NCBI RefSeq assembly: GCF_015058545.1 | Contig: NZ_SVCB01000104.1 | Location: forward strand, 1 to 59,867 | Length of the DNA stretch: 59,867 nt | From: Veillonella sp. | Lineage (GTDB): Bacteria > Bacillota > Negativicutes > Veillonellales > Veillonellaceae | Reading direction: 5' to 3' | Shown: piece by piece, positions 15,831 to 25,753 of the stretch | Position numbering within the stretch: position 1 is the stretch's first letter | How the letters are laid out: each line of letters starts with the position of its first letter | Program-made: the position numbers and the translations under genes | Notes under the pieces: generated by a model | The model's input: only the letters and a program-made list of their open reading frames with translations | Database searches by the model: none | What the model was told of the DNA's origin: nothing

Positions 15831-18488
15831 CTATAAGGTTTTAAGAAATTCTTCACGTTCAATAACAGCTTGTTGTTTTTGCTGATATTCAGCCAATTTG
15901 GCTTGTTCTTTTGCAACTACATCTGCCGGAGCCTTGGCCACGAAGCCCGGATTACCTAATTTACCTTCTAAACGAGCAATTTCTTTCTTAAGTGTTTCTT
16001 TTTCTTTCGTCAAACGTTCCCGTTCTTTGGTTACGTCGATTAAGTCTTTGAGTAAGAGATATACTTCAAGACCATTAACTACCGTTACGGTAGCATTTTC
16101 AGGTTTCGCATCATCGGCACCCAAAATAGTTACCGATTCAGCCCAGCCCAAAGTCTTAAAGTAATCCTGATGTTCGCTTACCATGGTGCGTAGCGATTCA
16201 TCAGTGACAGCTAAAATAACGGCGCTGCGTTTACCCATTGGTACATTCATTTCGGCACGCATATTACGAATCCCTTTAATGCCATCCATCATGATGTTCA
16301 TTTGCGCAGCGGCGGTGCTCTGATCACCGAACGGTAAAGCCGTTGGCCATGGAGCCACTACGATGCTTTCCCCTTCATGAGGGAGATGCTGCCAGATGTG
16401 TTCTGTAACAAATGGCATAAACGGATGCAATAATTCGAGCATATGACGCAAAATAGTTACCAATAAGTATTGAACTACCGCACGGTCACGACCGCCTTCT
16501 TTATTATAAAGACGCGGCTTAGCCAATTCGATAAACCAATCGCAATAGCTGTTCCAAATAAAATCATAAACACCGGCAGCTGCTTCACCTAACTCAAATT
16601 TATCGAGATTATTGGTGATGGTGGCCACAGCAGTATTGTAGGTATCAATAATCCAGCGATCTGCCAACGTAAAGTCTTCTTCACTAGGAACAAACTCAGG
16701 ATCGTAATTATCTAAGTTCATTATAACAAATTTTGCGGCATTCCAAATCTTATTTGCAAAATTTCGATTAGCTTCTACGCGTTCCATGTAAAAACGCATA
16801 TCATTACCCGGTGTATTGCCCGTTACCAATGTAAAGCGAAGAGCATCGGCACCGTATTCGTTGATAACATCAAGCGGATTGATACCGTTGCCCAAAGATT
16901 TACTCATTTTACGGCCTTGGCTGTCGCGTACGAGGCCATGAATGAATACATGTTTGAACGGAATTTCTTTTTCAAATTCAAGACCCATAAAAATCATGCG
17001 GGCAACCCAGAAGAAAATAATGTCATAACCGGTTACCATTACACTGGTCGGATACCAATGAGCCAATTCCTTGGTCTGTTCCGGCCAGCCCATAGTCGCA
17101 AACGGCCATAAAGCGGAGCTGAACCAAGTATCCAGTACGTCTTCTTCCTGATGAACATGACCGCCGCATTTAGGACATTCCGTAACATCGTCCTTAGATA
17201 CAATCACTTCACCGCAATCATCGCAATACCAAGCAGGAATGCGATGGCCCCACCATAACTGACGGGAAATACACCAGTCACGGATGTTTTCCAACCAATT
17301 GGTGTACGTTTTCGTGAAACGTTCCGGTACGAATTCGATGTCTTTATCTTTAACAACTTTCAAAGCCGGTTCGGCAAGGGGTGCCATTTTTACAAACCAC
17401 TGTTTCGATACGAGCGGTTCTACGATGGTGTTACAACGGGAGCAATGACCTACACTGTGTTCATGGTCTTCGATTTTGGCAAGGAGACCCTGTTCTTTAA
17501 GTTCGGCTACTACTTGTTTACGAGCGGCTTCACGGGTCATACCTTCAAAATGACCGGCTTCGCTGTTCATCGTCGCATCAAGATTCATAACTACGATAGA
17601 TTCGAGGTTATGACGTTGACCCATTTCAAAGTCGTTAGGGTCATGAGCCGGTGTAATTTTTACACAACCTGTACCAAAGCTTGGATCTACATAATCATCG
17701 GCAATAACCGGAATTTCACGATTTACGAATGGTAATAACAATGTTTTACCGATAATATCTTTATAACGATCATCTTCTGGGTTAACGGCTACGGCCACGT
17801 CACCGAACATCGTTTCCGGACGGGTTGTAGCAACCGTTACGAAGCGACCTTCTTCACCGACTACCGGATATTTGATGAACCATAAATGGCCTGCTTCATC
17901 ACTGTGCTCAACTTCGATATCACTGAGAACGGTATGACAGCTTGGGCACCAGTTGGCAATACGTTCACCGCGATAAATAAGACCTTTTTCATATAAGCTT
18001 ACGAATACTTCGCGAACAGCTTTATAGTAGCCTTCGTCCAAGGTAAAGCGTTCACGGGTCCAGTCACAGGAAGCGCCTAAGCTGCGAATCTGTTTAACAA
18101 TGGTGCTGCCATATTCTTCTTTCCATTGCCAAACGCGTTTAACGAACTCTTCACGACCAAGATCATAACGAGACTTACCTTCTGTTTCTTTAAGGTTCTG
18201 TTCTACTTTTACCTGCGTAGCAATACCGGCATGGTCGGTACCCGGCATCCAAAGCACATTGTAACCCTGCATACGTTTGAAACGAATCAAAATATCCTGC
18301 AAGGTATTGTCGAGCGCATGCCCCATATGAAGTTGTCCCGTTACATTAGGCGGTGGCAATACGATACTGAACGGCTTTTTACTTTCATCTACTTCTTCGT
18401 GGAAGTATCCCTGTTTTTCCCAAAATTCATACCAATTCTGCTCAATTTCCCCCGGATTATAGGTTGTTAAATTCTTGAACTCACTCAT
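15831..18488 (-). CDS. valS: Valyl-tRNA synthetase
   Basis: ValS charges tRNA-Val and edits mischarged threonine. The 885-residue class I enzyme has the HIGH motif as HMGHALDN, the KMSKS motif as KMSKSLGNGINP, the CP1 editing domain between them, zinc-type cysteine pairs (CPSC, CDDC, CPKC), and a C-terminal coiled coil rich in Glu and Lys. I start at the ATG ending at 18488 (MSEFKNLTTYNPG), after GAGGAACTTGAG; the open frame extends 47 codons further into the T-box terminator and is not the true start. Expression should respond to uncharged tRNA-Val. Confidence 0.96.
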   Translation of the reverse strand: MSEFKNLTTYNPGEIEQNWYEFWEKQGYFHEEVDESKKPFSIVLPPPNVTGQLHMGHALDNTLQDILIRFKRMQGYNVLWMPGTDHAGIATQVKVEQNLKETEGKSRYDLGREEFVKRVWQWKEEYGSTIVKQIRSLGASCDWTRERFTLDEGYYKAVREVFVSLYEKGLIYRGERIANWCPSCHTVLSDIEVEHSDEAGHLWFIKYPVVGEEGRFVTVATTRPETMFGDVAVAVNPEDDRYKDIIGKTLLLPFVNREIPVIADDYVDPSFGTGCVKITPAHDPNDFEMGQRHNLESIVVMNLDATMNSEAGHFEGMTREAARKQVVAELKEQGLLAKIEDHEHSVGHCSRCNTIVEPLVSKQWFVKMAPLAEPALKVVKDKDIEFVPERFTKTYTNWLENIRDWCISRQLWWGHRIPAWYCDDCGEVIVSKDDVTECPKCGGHVHQEEDVLDTWFSSALWPFATMGWPEQTKELAHWYPTSVMVTGYDIIFFWVARMIFMGLEFEKEIPFKHVFIHGLVRDSQGRKMSKSLGNGINPLDVINEYGADALRFTLVTGNTPGNDMRFYMERVEANRNFANKIWNAAKFVIMNLDNYDPEFVPSEEDFTLADRWIIDTYNTAVATITNNLDKFELGEAAAGVYDFIWNSYCDWFIELAKPRLYNKEGGRDRAVVQYLLVTILRHMLELLHPFMPFVTEHIWQHLPHEGESIVVAPWPTALPFGDQSTAAAQMNIMMDGIKGIRNMRAEMNVPMGKRSAVILAVTDESLRTMVSEHQDYFKTLGWAESVTILGADDAKPENATVTVVNGLEVYLLLKDLIDVTKERERLTKEKETLKKEIARLEGKLGNPGFVAKAPADVVAKEQAKLAEYQQKQQAVIEREEFLKTL

Positions 18489-18515
18489 CTCAAGTTCCTC
18501 CTCTATGATATAAAA

Positions 18516-18836
18516 AAAGCCCTCTCGTCCATTAGGACGAAAGGGCTTAACTTCCGCGGTACCACCTAGATTATTGCCGTTGCAATCACTCATTACCTCT
18601 AACGGGGTTAACCGGACAAAACTACACACAATCCAAAGATTGCTTCATCAAGTCAGCTCAAAGGCTACCCTCTTCCTTTCACGTACGTTGCTCGCACCTT
18701 ACCAACGCTCTCTGCCACGCTATGAGAAGATTTTTCCTTATCTCAGCTTTGTTATACAAATATCAATTAATACGGCTGTAATCATACGGTAATCAGGCCC
18801 TACCTGATATACGAGAATTTAAACAACTGTATCTCT
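18516..18836 (-). ncRNA. T-box riboswitch upstream of valS
   Basis: On the minus strand the leader holds the conserved T-box core GGTGGTACCGCGG (about 18553-18566), which pairs with the acceptor end of uncharged tRNA. It is followed by a terminator hairpin (AAGCCCT and AGGGCTT arms, 18518-18548, ending in seven T). Upstream lie a stem III-like part (CAGAGAGCGTTGGT) and a stem I region with a hairpin around ATCAGG and CCTGAT. Valine specificity is inferred from the gene; a GTA at about 18770 could be the specifier but I could not fold it reliably. Confidence 0.93.
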
Positions 18837-18840
18837 ACTC

Positions 18841-18869
18841 ATAATATCTAAAAATGTCCAACCTGTCAA
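18841..18869 (-). promoter_or_regulatory. Promoter of the T-box-valS unit
   Basis: TTGACA (18864-18869), a 17-base spacer and TATTAT (18841-18846) on the minus strand make a near-consensus promoter directly ahead of the T-box leader and just after the tatC stop. Confidence 0.8.
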
Positions 18870-18876
18870 TTTTTAC

Positions 18877-19800
18877 TTACCGTTTCATCACCTTGGCTAC
18901 CATCCAGAGACTTAGTTCATAAAGAATAATCATCGGCATGGCAATCATAGTCTGCGAAAACATATCCGGTGTCGGCGATATGAATCCTCCGATAACAAAG
19001 AACAGGAAGATAAAGATTTTTCGTTTGGAGCGCAAAAAATCCGACGTAATCAGATTCAGTTTGGCCAAAATAATCATAACAATAGGCAATTCGAATATGA
19101 ATCCGAAAGGTAGCACAAAAGCTATGACAAAATCTAAGTATTGCCCGATAGAAAATAAGGGCTGCAATTCATCGGTGGCAAAACCAATGAAAAATTTAAT
19201 GGCCACCGGTAATACCAAAGCATAAGAAAACACGATGCCAATAGCAAACAGCATAATCGCAAACGGTAAAAACCAATTGGTTAATTTTTTCTCTTGTTGT
19301 GTTAGTGCCGGAATAACAAAGACCCATATTTCATAGAGCCACACCGGTGAGGCTGCAATAACGCCGGCCACAAAAGCTACTTTCATATAGGTAAAAAAAG
19401 CTTCCGTCGGACGCATATAGTACAGTTTACCGGCCGGCGCCACAATCATGGCCAATATATCATCTACATAATAATAGGCGACACAAAAGCCCACCAAAAT
19501 AGCGAGGACCGAAATAATTATCCGCTTACGCAGTTCACCCAGGTGACCTACTAAGGACATGGCTTTATTTTCAGCCATAATCTGCTCTTCCAGCGGTGTA
19601 TACTGCGACTCAGTCGCAGCGAGATCAACAGTCGCTACATCACCAGATACAGCCTTCAACTCCTCAGCCGACGCTTCGTCATTTACTTCACCGCGGCGAA
19701 TTCGTTCGGCTGCCTTTAGGCGTTCTTTTTGCGCCAAAACACTATTCAAGGAAGGCTTTCGTTTCGGGTCATTAAAATCACGTACCTGAAACGATTCCAT
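18877..19800 (-). CDS. tatC: Twin-arginine translocase subunit TatC
   Basis: TatC recognises twin-arginine signal peptides and is the core of the Tat export pathway. The six-helix domain starts with HLGELRKRIIISV near residue 85 and contains the usual FxxFMKVAFVAG-like and PFGFIFELPIV segments. Total length is 307, longer than most TatC, because about 80 hydrophilic, charged residues precede the first conserved motif. The ribosome binding site GAAAGG before the first ATG supports the long form. No tatA or tatB gene is visible here. It is the last gene of the lon-engB-prenyl synthase-tatC run. Confidence 0.93.
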   Translation of the reverse strand: MESFQVRDFNDPKRKPSLNSVLAQKERLKAAERIRRGEVNDEASAEELKAVSGDVATVDLAATESQYTPLEEQIMAENKAMSLVGHLGELRKRIIISVLAILVGFCVAYYYVDDILAMIVAPAGKLYYMRPTEAFFTYMKVAFVAGVIAASPVWLYEIWVFVIPALTQQEKKLTNWFLPFAIMLFAIGIVFSYALVLPVAIKFFIGFATDELQPLFSIGQYLDFVIAFVLPFGFIFELPIVMIILAKLNLITSDFLRSKRKIFIFLFFVIGGFISPTPDMFSQTMIAMPMIILYELSLWMVAKVMKR

Positions 19801-19803
19801 ATA

Positions 19804-20775
19804 TTACACCTTTCTATCAGCCAATGAATCCAATACTTCATAAAGGACAGCTTTACCGGCAAAATCAGGCAAAGCCTCTAATGCTTCGTGGGCATCACGA
19901 CGATAATCGGCTTCCAATGCTTCTGCATTGGCCACCCCGCCTTGAGCCGCCACATAAGCAATCAGTTCATCCGGCGCCTGACCGTCAGCAATAGCTTGCA
20001 CGGCTTTAGTGACTTCCGCTTTATTAGCCTCGTTAATAACAGATAATAACGGATAGGTAATGAGACCTTCACGTAAGTCTTTGCCCACCGGTTTGCCCGT
20101 TGTTTCAGCAGTAGCAGCATAATCCATGATATCATCGGTAATCTGGAATGCCATGCCCAGGCCATGACCGTATTGTTTTACTAAACGAATTTCGGATTCC
20201 GACCATTTACCGAGAATGCCGCCCAATTCCAAACAAGCTTCTATAAAATCAGCCGTTTTCTTTTGGGTCTTCGTCAAATAACGTTCAATGCCCTGATCGA
20301 GACGATACACATCTTCCATCTGCATGAATTCCCCTTCCACCAAGGCGGAAATAATAAACGAGAAAACATGTAAACACGCTACCGAACCAATTTGTGCCAC
20401 CACATCAAACGCTTTGGCAAATAAGTAGTCACCGCTTAAAATGGCTACCTTATTGCCCTTACTGCAATGAATGGCTTTGGCTCCACGGCGAACTGCAGCC
20501 TGATCGAGTACATCATCATGAATCAATGTGGCTAAATGCAGCATTTCTACAGCTGCGGCAATACGGACACGATCCGCTTCCGATGCTTCACCGGCACCGG
20601 CTATAAGCAGACATAACCGAGCCCTTAAGCGTTTACCGCCGGCCGCCGAAATGGGGCGAATTAAGCGGTTAAAATCTTCAGAACCGGTTTGCAAGGACTC
20701 CGCCAAATAGGCTTCCACTTTTACGAGGTCTGCTTTTACTTGTTCAATTAATGCCAGTTCTTTTTCCAAACTCAT
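19804..20775 (-). CDS. Long-chain polyprenyl diphosphate synthase
   Basis: This 323-residue class I prenyltransferase condenses isopentenyl diphosphate into an all-trans chain, most likely for the menaquinone-type side chain. Signature motifs: GGKRLRARLCLL near residue 47, first Asp-rich DDVLD within TLIHDDVLDQAAVRRG, and second DDIMDYA about 120 residues on. A small residue pair before the first DDxxD (HLATLIHDD) is typical of long-chain enzymes. Exact chain length is not predictable. It overlaps the end of engB by 4 bases and lies 3 bases before tatC. Confidence 0.9.
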   Translation of the reverse strand: MSLEKELALIEQVKADLVKVEAYLAESLQTGSEDFNRLIRPISAAGGKRLRARLCLLIAGAGEASEADRVRIAAAVEMLHLATLIHDDVLDQAAVRRGAKAIHCSKGNKVAILSGDYLFAKAFDVVAQIGSVACLHVFSFIISALVEGEFMQMEDVYRLDQGIERYLTKTQKKTADFIEACLELGGILGKWSESEIRLVKQYGHGLGMAFQITDDIMDYAATAETTGKPVGKDLREGLITYPLLSVINEANKAEVTKAVQAIADGQAPDELIAYVAAQGGVANAEALEADYRRDAHEALEALPDFAGKAVLYEVLDSLADRKV

Positions 20776-21467
20776 TCGTCGACCCCCACAATCACTTGAT
20801 TAATACGCTTCAACAACAATTCACGGCCCGTATGCTTAAGCGAGCTGTACGGAATAGCCGGTGCTTCACAAGGGAAATTCTCCTTAATAAAGCGCATGTT
20901 TTGTTGTCGTTCCTTACTGTTTAATTTATCAACCTTCGTCACCACAATTTGTAACGGTACCCCGGCCTCACGAAGCCAATTGAAAGCTTCTTGATCGATT
21001 GGTAATTCCGGATGACGACCGTCTACCAACAAACAGAGCAACATCAGTCGTTCTGATTGTAAAATATAATCGGCAATAAAGGAAGACCATATATTTCGAT
21101 TACTCTTATCAGTTTTTGCGTACCCATAACCCGGCAAATCCACCAAGAACCACTCATAACGGCGTTCTTCGGTTTCACTGATATCCTCTTTGGACGTAAT
21201 TGTGAAAAAATTTATCGTCTTCGTTTTACCGGGCTGGCCGCTCACCAAGGCAAGGCCTCGGTGATTGCACAGCGAGTTAATCAAAGAAGATTTGCCCACA
21301 TTGGAGCGGCCCAAGAAGGCCACTTCCACCGTATCCCCTTCCGGATATTGGTCGGAGCGTACGGCAGAAGCCACATATTTGGACGCAATAATACGAGGTC
21401 CTTGCGGCTCTTTACGGGTAAATACAGGTTTTGGTTGTCTTGGTGTGTTTTTCTTCTGCTTCATCAT
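20772..21467 (-). CDS. engB: Ribosome biogenesis GTP-binding protein EngB/YsxC
   Basis: EngB (YihA/YsxC) is a small GTPase required for assembly of the large ribosomal subunit. The 231-residue protein has G1 GRSNVGKSSLINSL, G2/G3 GKTKTINFF and VDLPGYGYAK, and G4 TKVDKL. An N-terminal basic extension of about 25 residues (KQKKNTPRQPKP) precedes the domain. The start ATG overlaps the lon stop (ATGA), so translation is probably coupled; lon and engB are neighbours in many Firmicutes. Confidence 0.95.
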   Translation of the reverse strand: MMKQKKNTPRQPKPVFTRKEPQGPRIIASKYVASAVRSDQYPEGDTVEVAFLGRSNVGKSSLINSLCNHRGLALVSGQPGKTKTINFFTITSKEDISETEERRYEWFLVDLPGYGYAKTDKSNRNIWSSFIADYILQSERLMLLCLLVDGRHPELPIDQEAFNWLREAGVPLQIVVTKVDKLNSKERQQNMRFIKENFPCEAPAIPYSSLKHTGRELLLKRINQVIVGVDE

Positions 21468-23776
21468 TTTACAAATGCTCTTGCTAACACTTCATCCATT
21501 GTTTTTACCGGCGTAATTTTAAGGCCTTCAATAACAGATGTCGGCATCTCTTCAAGGTCCTTAATATTGCCTTGCGGAATCAATACTTCTTTAATACCGT
21601 AGCGTAAAGCTGCTAATAATTTTTCTTTCAAACCGCCAATCGGCAAGACGCGACCGCGCAAAGTAATTTCGCCGGTCATAGCTAAATCGGAACGAACTTT
21701 ACGGTTTGTTAAAGCCGATACAATAGCCAATGTCATGGTAATACCGGCGGACGGACCGTCTTTAGGGGTGGCCCCTTCCGGTAAATGTACATGTAAATCC
21801 ATAGTTTTATGGAAGTCTGCCGGAATATCTAACTCCTTAGCATTATGACGGATGTAGGATAAGGCGGCTTGACCGGATTCCTGCATGACTTTACCGAGGC
21901 TGCCGGTTAAGGACAACTTACCGCTGCCGGGCATAGTGGTCGCTTCACAATGAAGTACGACACCGCCCACGGATGTCCAAGCAAGGCCGCAAACGAGGCC
22001 GACTTGAGCATTCTTCTCCCGTTCCTGTTCCAAATAGATTGGCGCCCCCAAATAGTTGGACAAGTTTTTAACGGTTACACGCGGTGTTGCTTCCGAACCG
22101 TTGATAATTTCAAAAGCCAATTTACGGAAAATCTTGGCAATCGTTTTTTCCAAAGTACGAACACCGGCTTCACGAGTATATTCAGAAATTACTTTGCGAA
22201 GTACCGCATCGGATAATTTCACATTATGACCGCTTAAACCGTTTTTCTTAATTTGTTTTGGCACTAAATAACGTTTAGCGATTTCCAATTTTTCATCTTC
22301 CATGTAGCTGGATAATTCAATCACTTCCATGCGGTCCATCAATGGTGCCGGAATATTGCCCGGTACATTAGCCGTGGTAATCCAGAATACATCGGAGAAA
22401 TCAAATGGGATTTCAATAAAATGATCGCTGAACGTCTTGTTCTGCTCAGGGTCGAGCACTTCCAATAATGCGGACGAAGGATCGCCTTTATAATCGGATG
22501 CCAATTTGTCAATTTCATCCAACAAGAATACCGGGTTACGGGTGCCTGCATTCTTAAGGCCCTGAATCATACGGCCCGGCAAAGCACCGATATAGGTACG
22601 ACGATGACCGCGGATTTCCGCTTCGTCACGAACGCCGCCCAAGGAAGCGCGGATAAATTTACGATTCATGGCTTTAGCAATAGACGTAGCCAAGGATGTT
22701 TTACCAACCCCCGGAGGTCCTACCAAGCAAAGAATAGAGCCACTCAGGGAATCGGATAATTTACGTACCGCCAAGAATTCCAAGATACGTTCCTTAACCT
22801 TTTTGAGGCCATAGTGATCATGGTCTAAAATCTTAGCTGCTTCACCGATATCGAGACGGTCTTCGCTTACTTTATCCCAAGGTAGGGATAATACCCAATC
22901 GAGGTAATTGCGCAAAATATTTGCTTCCGGCATCATGGACGGCATGCGGCTGTAACGACTGATTTCTTTTTCAATACGTTCACGCACTTCGTCGGATACA
23001 TTAATTTTCTTAAGCTGTTCACGCAATTCTTCCGCTTCTTCATCAGGATCGGATTTATCGCCCAATTCATTGTGAATTACACGGATTTTTTCACGCAAGA
23101 AGTATTCTTTCTGCGCTTTTTCCATCTGCTGACGCACTTGGTTATTAATGGAGTTTTCCAAATCAGAGATTTGAAGTTCCATATTCAAGGCGCCTACAAC
23201 CATATTTAAACGACGTAACACATTGAGTTCGCTCAAAAAGCTTTGGCGCGTAACGAGTTCCGTCTGTAAGAATTGTACAATTTGGTCAGCCGTTTCAGAG
23301 GCATCGGTGCGCTCCATAACACGGCGAATTTCATCTTCCGTAACAAGTTTGGTTTCTTCGGCCCATTTCAAGAAATTGGACTGAGCCAGACGACGATAGG
23401 CTTCAATTTCTACATGATCGTCATACTGGGAAACCAAAGTTTCCATAGTGGCGCGATAATATACGCCACTTTTATCTATATCAACCACTTTAGCGCGGGC
23501 AATACCTTCAACTAAAATGCGAACCAAGCCCCCCGGCAAGCGTAGCATTTGTTTGATTTTGACGATGGTCCCTACTTCGGCAATATCCTTTTGTGTCGGG
23601 TTCTCCACTTCGTCATCTAATTGAGCGGATACGGCGAGCAAACGCTCATTAGCCATGGCTTCTTCAACGGCCCGAATGGATTTGTCACGACCGATGTCCA
23701 GTCGAACTTCTACTTTTGGGAACACTACCATACCGCGTAACGGTACTAAAGGCAGCGAAAAATTCGTCTCACTCAT
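21464..23776 (-). CDS. lon: ATP-dependent protease Lon
   Basis: Lon degrades misfolded and regulatory proteins in the cytoplasm. The 770-residue protein has the N-terminal LON substrate domain, a coiled-coil middle part, an AAA+ module with Walker A GPPGVGKTSL and Walker B VFLLDEIDKL, and a C-terminal serine protease domain. The catalytic Ser is in PKDGPSAGIT and the Lys in GGLKEKLLAA. Length is standard. AAAAGGAG precedes the ATG. It leads a run with engB, a prenyl synthase and tatC, separated from clpX by a hairpin. Confidence 0.97.
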   Translation of the reverse strand: MSETNFSLPLVPLRGMVVFPKVEVRLDIGRDKSIRAVEEAMANERLLAVSAQLDDEVENPTQKDIAEVGTIVKIKQMLRLPGGLVRILVEGIARAKVVDIDKSGVYYRATMETLVSQYDDHVEIEAYRRLAQSNFLKWAEETKLVTEDEIRRVMERTDASETADQIVQFLQTELVTRQSFLSELNVLRRLNMVVGALNMELQISDLENSINNQVRQQMEKAQKEYFLREKIRVIHNELGDKSDPDEEAEELREQLKKINVSDEVRERIEKEISRYSRMPSMMPEANILRNYLDWVLSLPWDKVSEDRLDIGEAAKILDHDHYGLKKVKERILEFLAVRKLSDSLSGSILCLVGPPGVGKTSLATSIAKAMNRKFIRASLGGVRDEAEIRGHRRTYIGALPGRMIQGLKNAGTRNPVFLLDEIDKLASDYKGDPSSALLEVLDPEQNKTFSDHFIEIPFDFSDVFWITTANVPGNIPAPLMDRMEVIELSSYMEDEKLEIAKRYLVPKQIKKNGLSGHNVKLSDAVLRKVISEYTREAGVRTLEKTIAKIFRKLAFEIINGSEATPRVTVKNLSNYLGAPIYLEQEREKNAQVGLVCGLAWTSVGGVVLHCEATTMPGSGKLSLTGSLGKVMQESGQAALSYIRHNAKELDIPADFHKTMDLHVHLPEGATPKDGPSAGITMTLAIVSALTNRKVRSDLAMTGEITLRGRVLPIGGLKEKLLAALRYGIKEVLIPQGNIKDLEEMPTSVIEGLKITPVKTMDEVLARAFVK

Positions 23777-23800
23777 ATAGGCTCCTTTTCAAGTTTATAT

Positions 23801-23839
23801 TTACAAAAAGAAACTCATTCCAAAGGAAATGAGTTTCTT
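23801..23839 (-). terminator. Terminator between clpX and lon
   Basis: AAGAAACTCATT and AATGAGTTTCTT form a perfect 12-bp stem with an 8-base loop, followed on the minus strand by a short T run. It lies just after the clpX stop. Confidence 0.7.
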
Positions 23840-23849
23840 AGACTTACAA

Positions 23850-25100
23850 TTAATTCATGCCCTTTACGGCAGACTCATTCTTGAGTATAGGTTCAGCTGT
23901 GCCTTTCACAGCATCACGGGTAATGATACAGTCAGTAACACCCTTTTGCGAAGGAATATCATACATGACTTGCTTCATTACTTTCTCAATGATGGATCGT
24001 AATCCACGAGCTCCCGTATTACGCTTCATTGCTTCAGCCGCAATTTCCTCTAAAGCATCTTTCTCAAACGTTAAGGATACATCTTCCAAAGAGAGCATCT
24101 TTTCGTATTGTTTCGTTAATGCATTGCGAGGCTCTGTTAAAATGCGAATTAAGCCTTCCTTATCTAAAGGATCGAGCGTTACCATTACAGGCAAACGTCC
24201 GATAAATTCAGGAATCAGGCCAAATTTCTGCAAATCTTCCGGAACAACTTCCTTCAAAATAGCAGATACGTCTTTTTCTTCCTGTTTTTGAATATCGGCA
24301 CCAAATCCTAATGTCTTCTTAGCCGTGCGTTTAGAAATAACCTTTTCGAGGCCATCAAATGCACCGCCGCAAATGAACAAGATATTCGTGGTGTCAATTT
24401 GGATTAATTCTTGGTGCGGATGTTTACGCCCACCTTGAGGTGGCACAGATGCAACCGTACCTTCCAATATTTTTAGCAATGCCTGCTGCACACCTTCACC
24501 GGATACATCGCGAGTGATGGACGGATTTTCAGATTTACGAGCAATCTTGTCAATCTCATCGATATACACAATGCCGCGCTCTGCTTTGGCCACATCATAA
24601 TCAGCAGCCTGAATGAGTTTAAGCAAAATGTTCTCTACATCTTCACCTACATAACCGGCTTCGGTTAAGCTGGTAGCGTCAGCAATGGCGAACGGAACTT
24701 CCAGCATTTTTGCCAGAGTCTGTGCCAATAACGTCTTACCGCTACCGGTTGGTCCGATAAACAACACATTGGCTTTCTGTAATTCTACATCATCCACCGT
24801 ATTATTTACCTGCAACCGTTTATAGTGATTATAAACAGCAACGGCCAGGGAGACTTTAGCAGCCTCCTGACCAATTACATATTCATCTAAATAAGCCTTA
24901 ATTTCATGAGGCGTAGGTACATGCTTTAATGAAAACCCTGCTTCATCACTATGACCGAGTTCCTCATCAATAATATTCTGACAAACTTCTACGCATTCGT
25001 CACAAATATATACATTAGGACCTGCCACTAATTTACGAACTTCGTCGCCGGTGCGCCCGCAGAAGCTACAACGCAACGTTTCTTTTTCGTCTTTTTTCAA
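23850..25100 (-). CDS. clpX: ClpXP protease ATPase subunit ClpX
   Basis: ClpX unfolds proteins and feeds them to ClpP. The 416-residue protein has the N-terminal four-cysteine zinc-binding domain (CSFCGRTG then CDECVEVC), Walker A GPTGSGKTLLA, the pore loop GYVGED, Walker B VYIDEIDKI, and sensor II GARGLRSIIE. The start codon appears to be TTG, 7 bases after AGGAGG. It lies 15 bases downstream of clpP and after tig, the usual tig-clpP-clpX order. Confidence 0.96.
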   Translation of the reverse strand: MKKDEKETLRCSFCGRTGDEVRKLVAGPNVYICDECVEVCQNIIDEELGHSDEAGFSLKHVPTPHEIKAYLDEYVIGQEAAKVSLAVAVYNHYKRLQVNNTVDDVELQKANVLFIGPTGSGKTLLAQTLAKMLEVPFAIADATSLTEAGYVGEDVENILLKLIQAADYDVAKAERGIVYIDEIDKIARKSENPSITRDVSGEGVQQALLKILEGTVASVPPQGGRKHPHQELIQIDTTNILFICGGAFDGLEKVISKRTAKKTLGFGADIQKQEEKDVSAILKEVVPEDLQKFGLIPEFIGRLPVMVTLDPLDKEGLIRILTEPRNALTKQYEKMLSLEDVSLTFEKDALEEIAAEAMKRNTGARGLRSIIEKVMKQVMYDIPSQKGVTDCIITRDAVKGTAEPILKNESAVKGMN

Positions 25101-25115
25101 GCTGAGTCCTCCTAA

Positions 25116-25709
25116 TTACTTGTCTGTTGCTACAGGACGAGTCAATACCTCATCAATTAAACCGTATTTCACAGCATCTTCGGCACTCATGAAGTTGTCG
25201 CGATCCGTATCACGGGCGATAACATCAATCGGCTGCCCACTGTGAGATGCCAATAAGCCATTCAATTCTTCACGCATGCGCAAAATTTCACGAGCATGAA
25301 TTTCAATTTCAGAAGCCTGACCTTGTACGCCGCCAAGCGGTTGGTGAATCATCACGCGGGCATGAGGCAATGCATAACGCTTACCTTTAGCACCGGCGGT
25401 TAATAATACAGCACCCATGCTGGCTGCAGAACCTACACAAATGGTAGATACATCCGGCTTAATATATTGCATTGTATCATAAATCGCCATGCCGGCAGTT
25501 ACTACACCACCGGGGCTGTTAATGTACAAATGAATGTCTTTATCAGGGTCTTCCGCTTCCAAGAACAGTAATTGTGCAATAACAAGGTTAGCCACATCAT
25601 CATTAATAGGACCGCCCAAGAAGACAATTCTGTCTTTTAACAAACGAGAATAAATATCATAGGAACGTTCGCCACGTCCGCTTTGTTCTACAACGATTGG
25701 TACATACAT
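25116..25709 (-). CDS. clpP: ATP-dependent Clp protease proteolytic subunit ClpP
   Basis: ClpP forms the tetradecameric proteolytic chamber. In this 197-residue protein the catalytic Ser is in GSAASMGAVLL, the His in HARVMIHQPLGG, and the Asp in the DRDNFMSAEDAV stretch near the C terminus. The N terminus MYVPIVVEQSGRGERSYDIY is typical. Length fits. GAGG lies upstream of the ATG, and clpX follows 15 bases on. Confidence 0.97.
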   Translation of the reverse strand: MYVPIVVEQSGRGERSYDIYSRLLKDRIVFLGGPINDDVANLVIAQLLFLEAEDPDKDIHLYINSPGGVVTAGMAIYDTMQYIKPDVSTICVGSAASMGAVLLTAGAKGKRYALPHARVMIHQPLGGVQGQASEIEIHAREILRMREELNGLLASHSGQPIDVIARDTDRDNFMSAEDAVKYGLIDEVLTRPVATDK

Positions 25710-25753
25710 AAAATTTTTACCTCATGGGTCCATGTACCTATATAGCCCGTGGA

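Noticed and set aside
15831..18629. Longer valS start 47 codons upstream
   Set aside because: It would translate through the T-box terminator; the ATG ending at 18488 has a ribosome binding site and matches the family N terminus.
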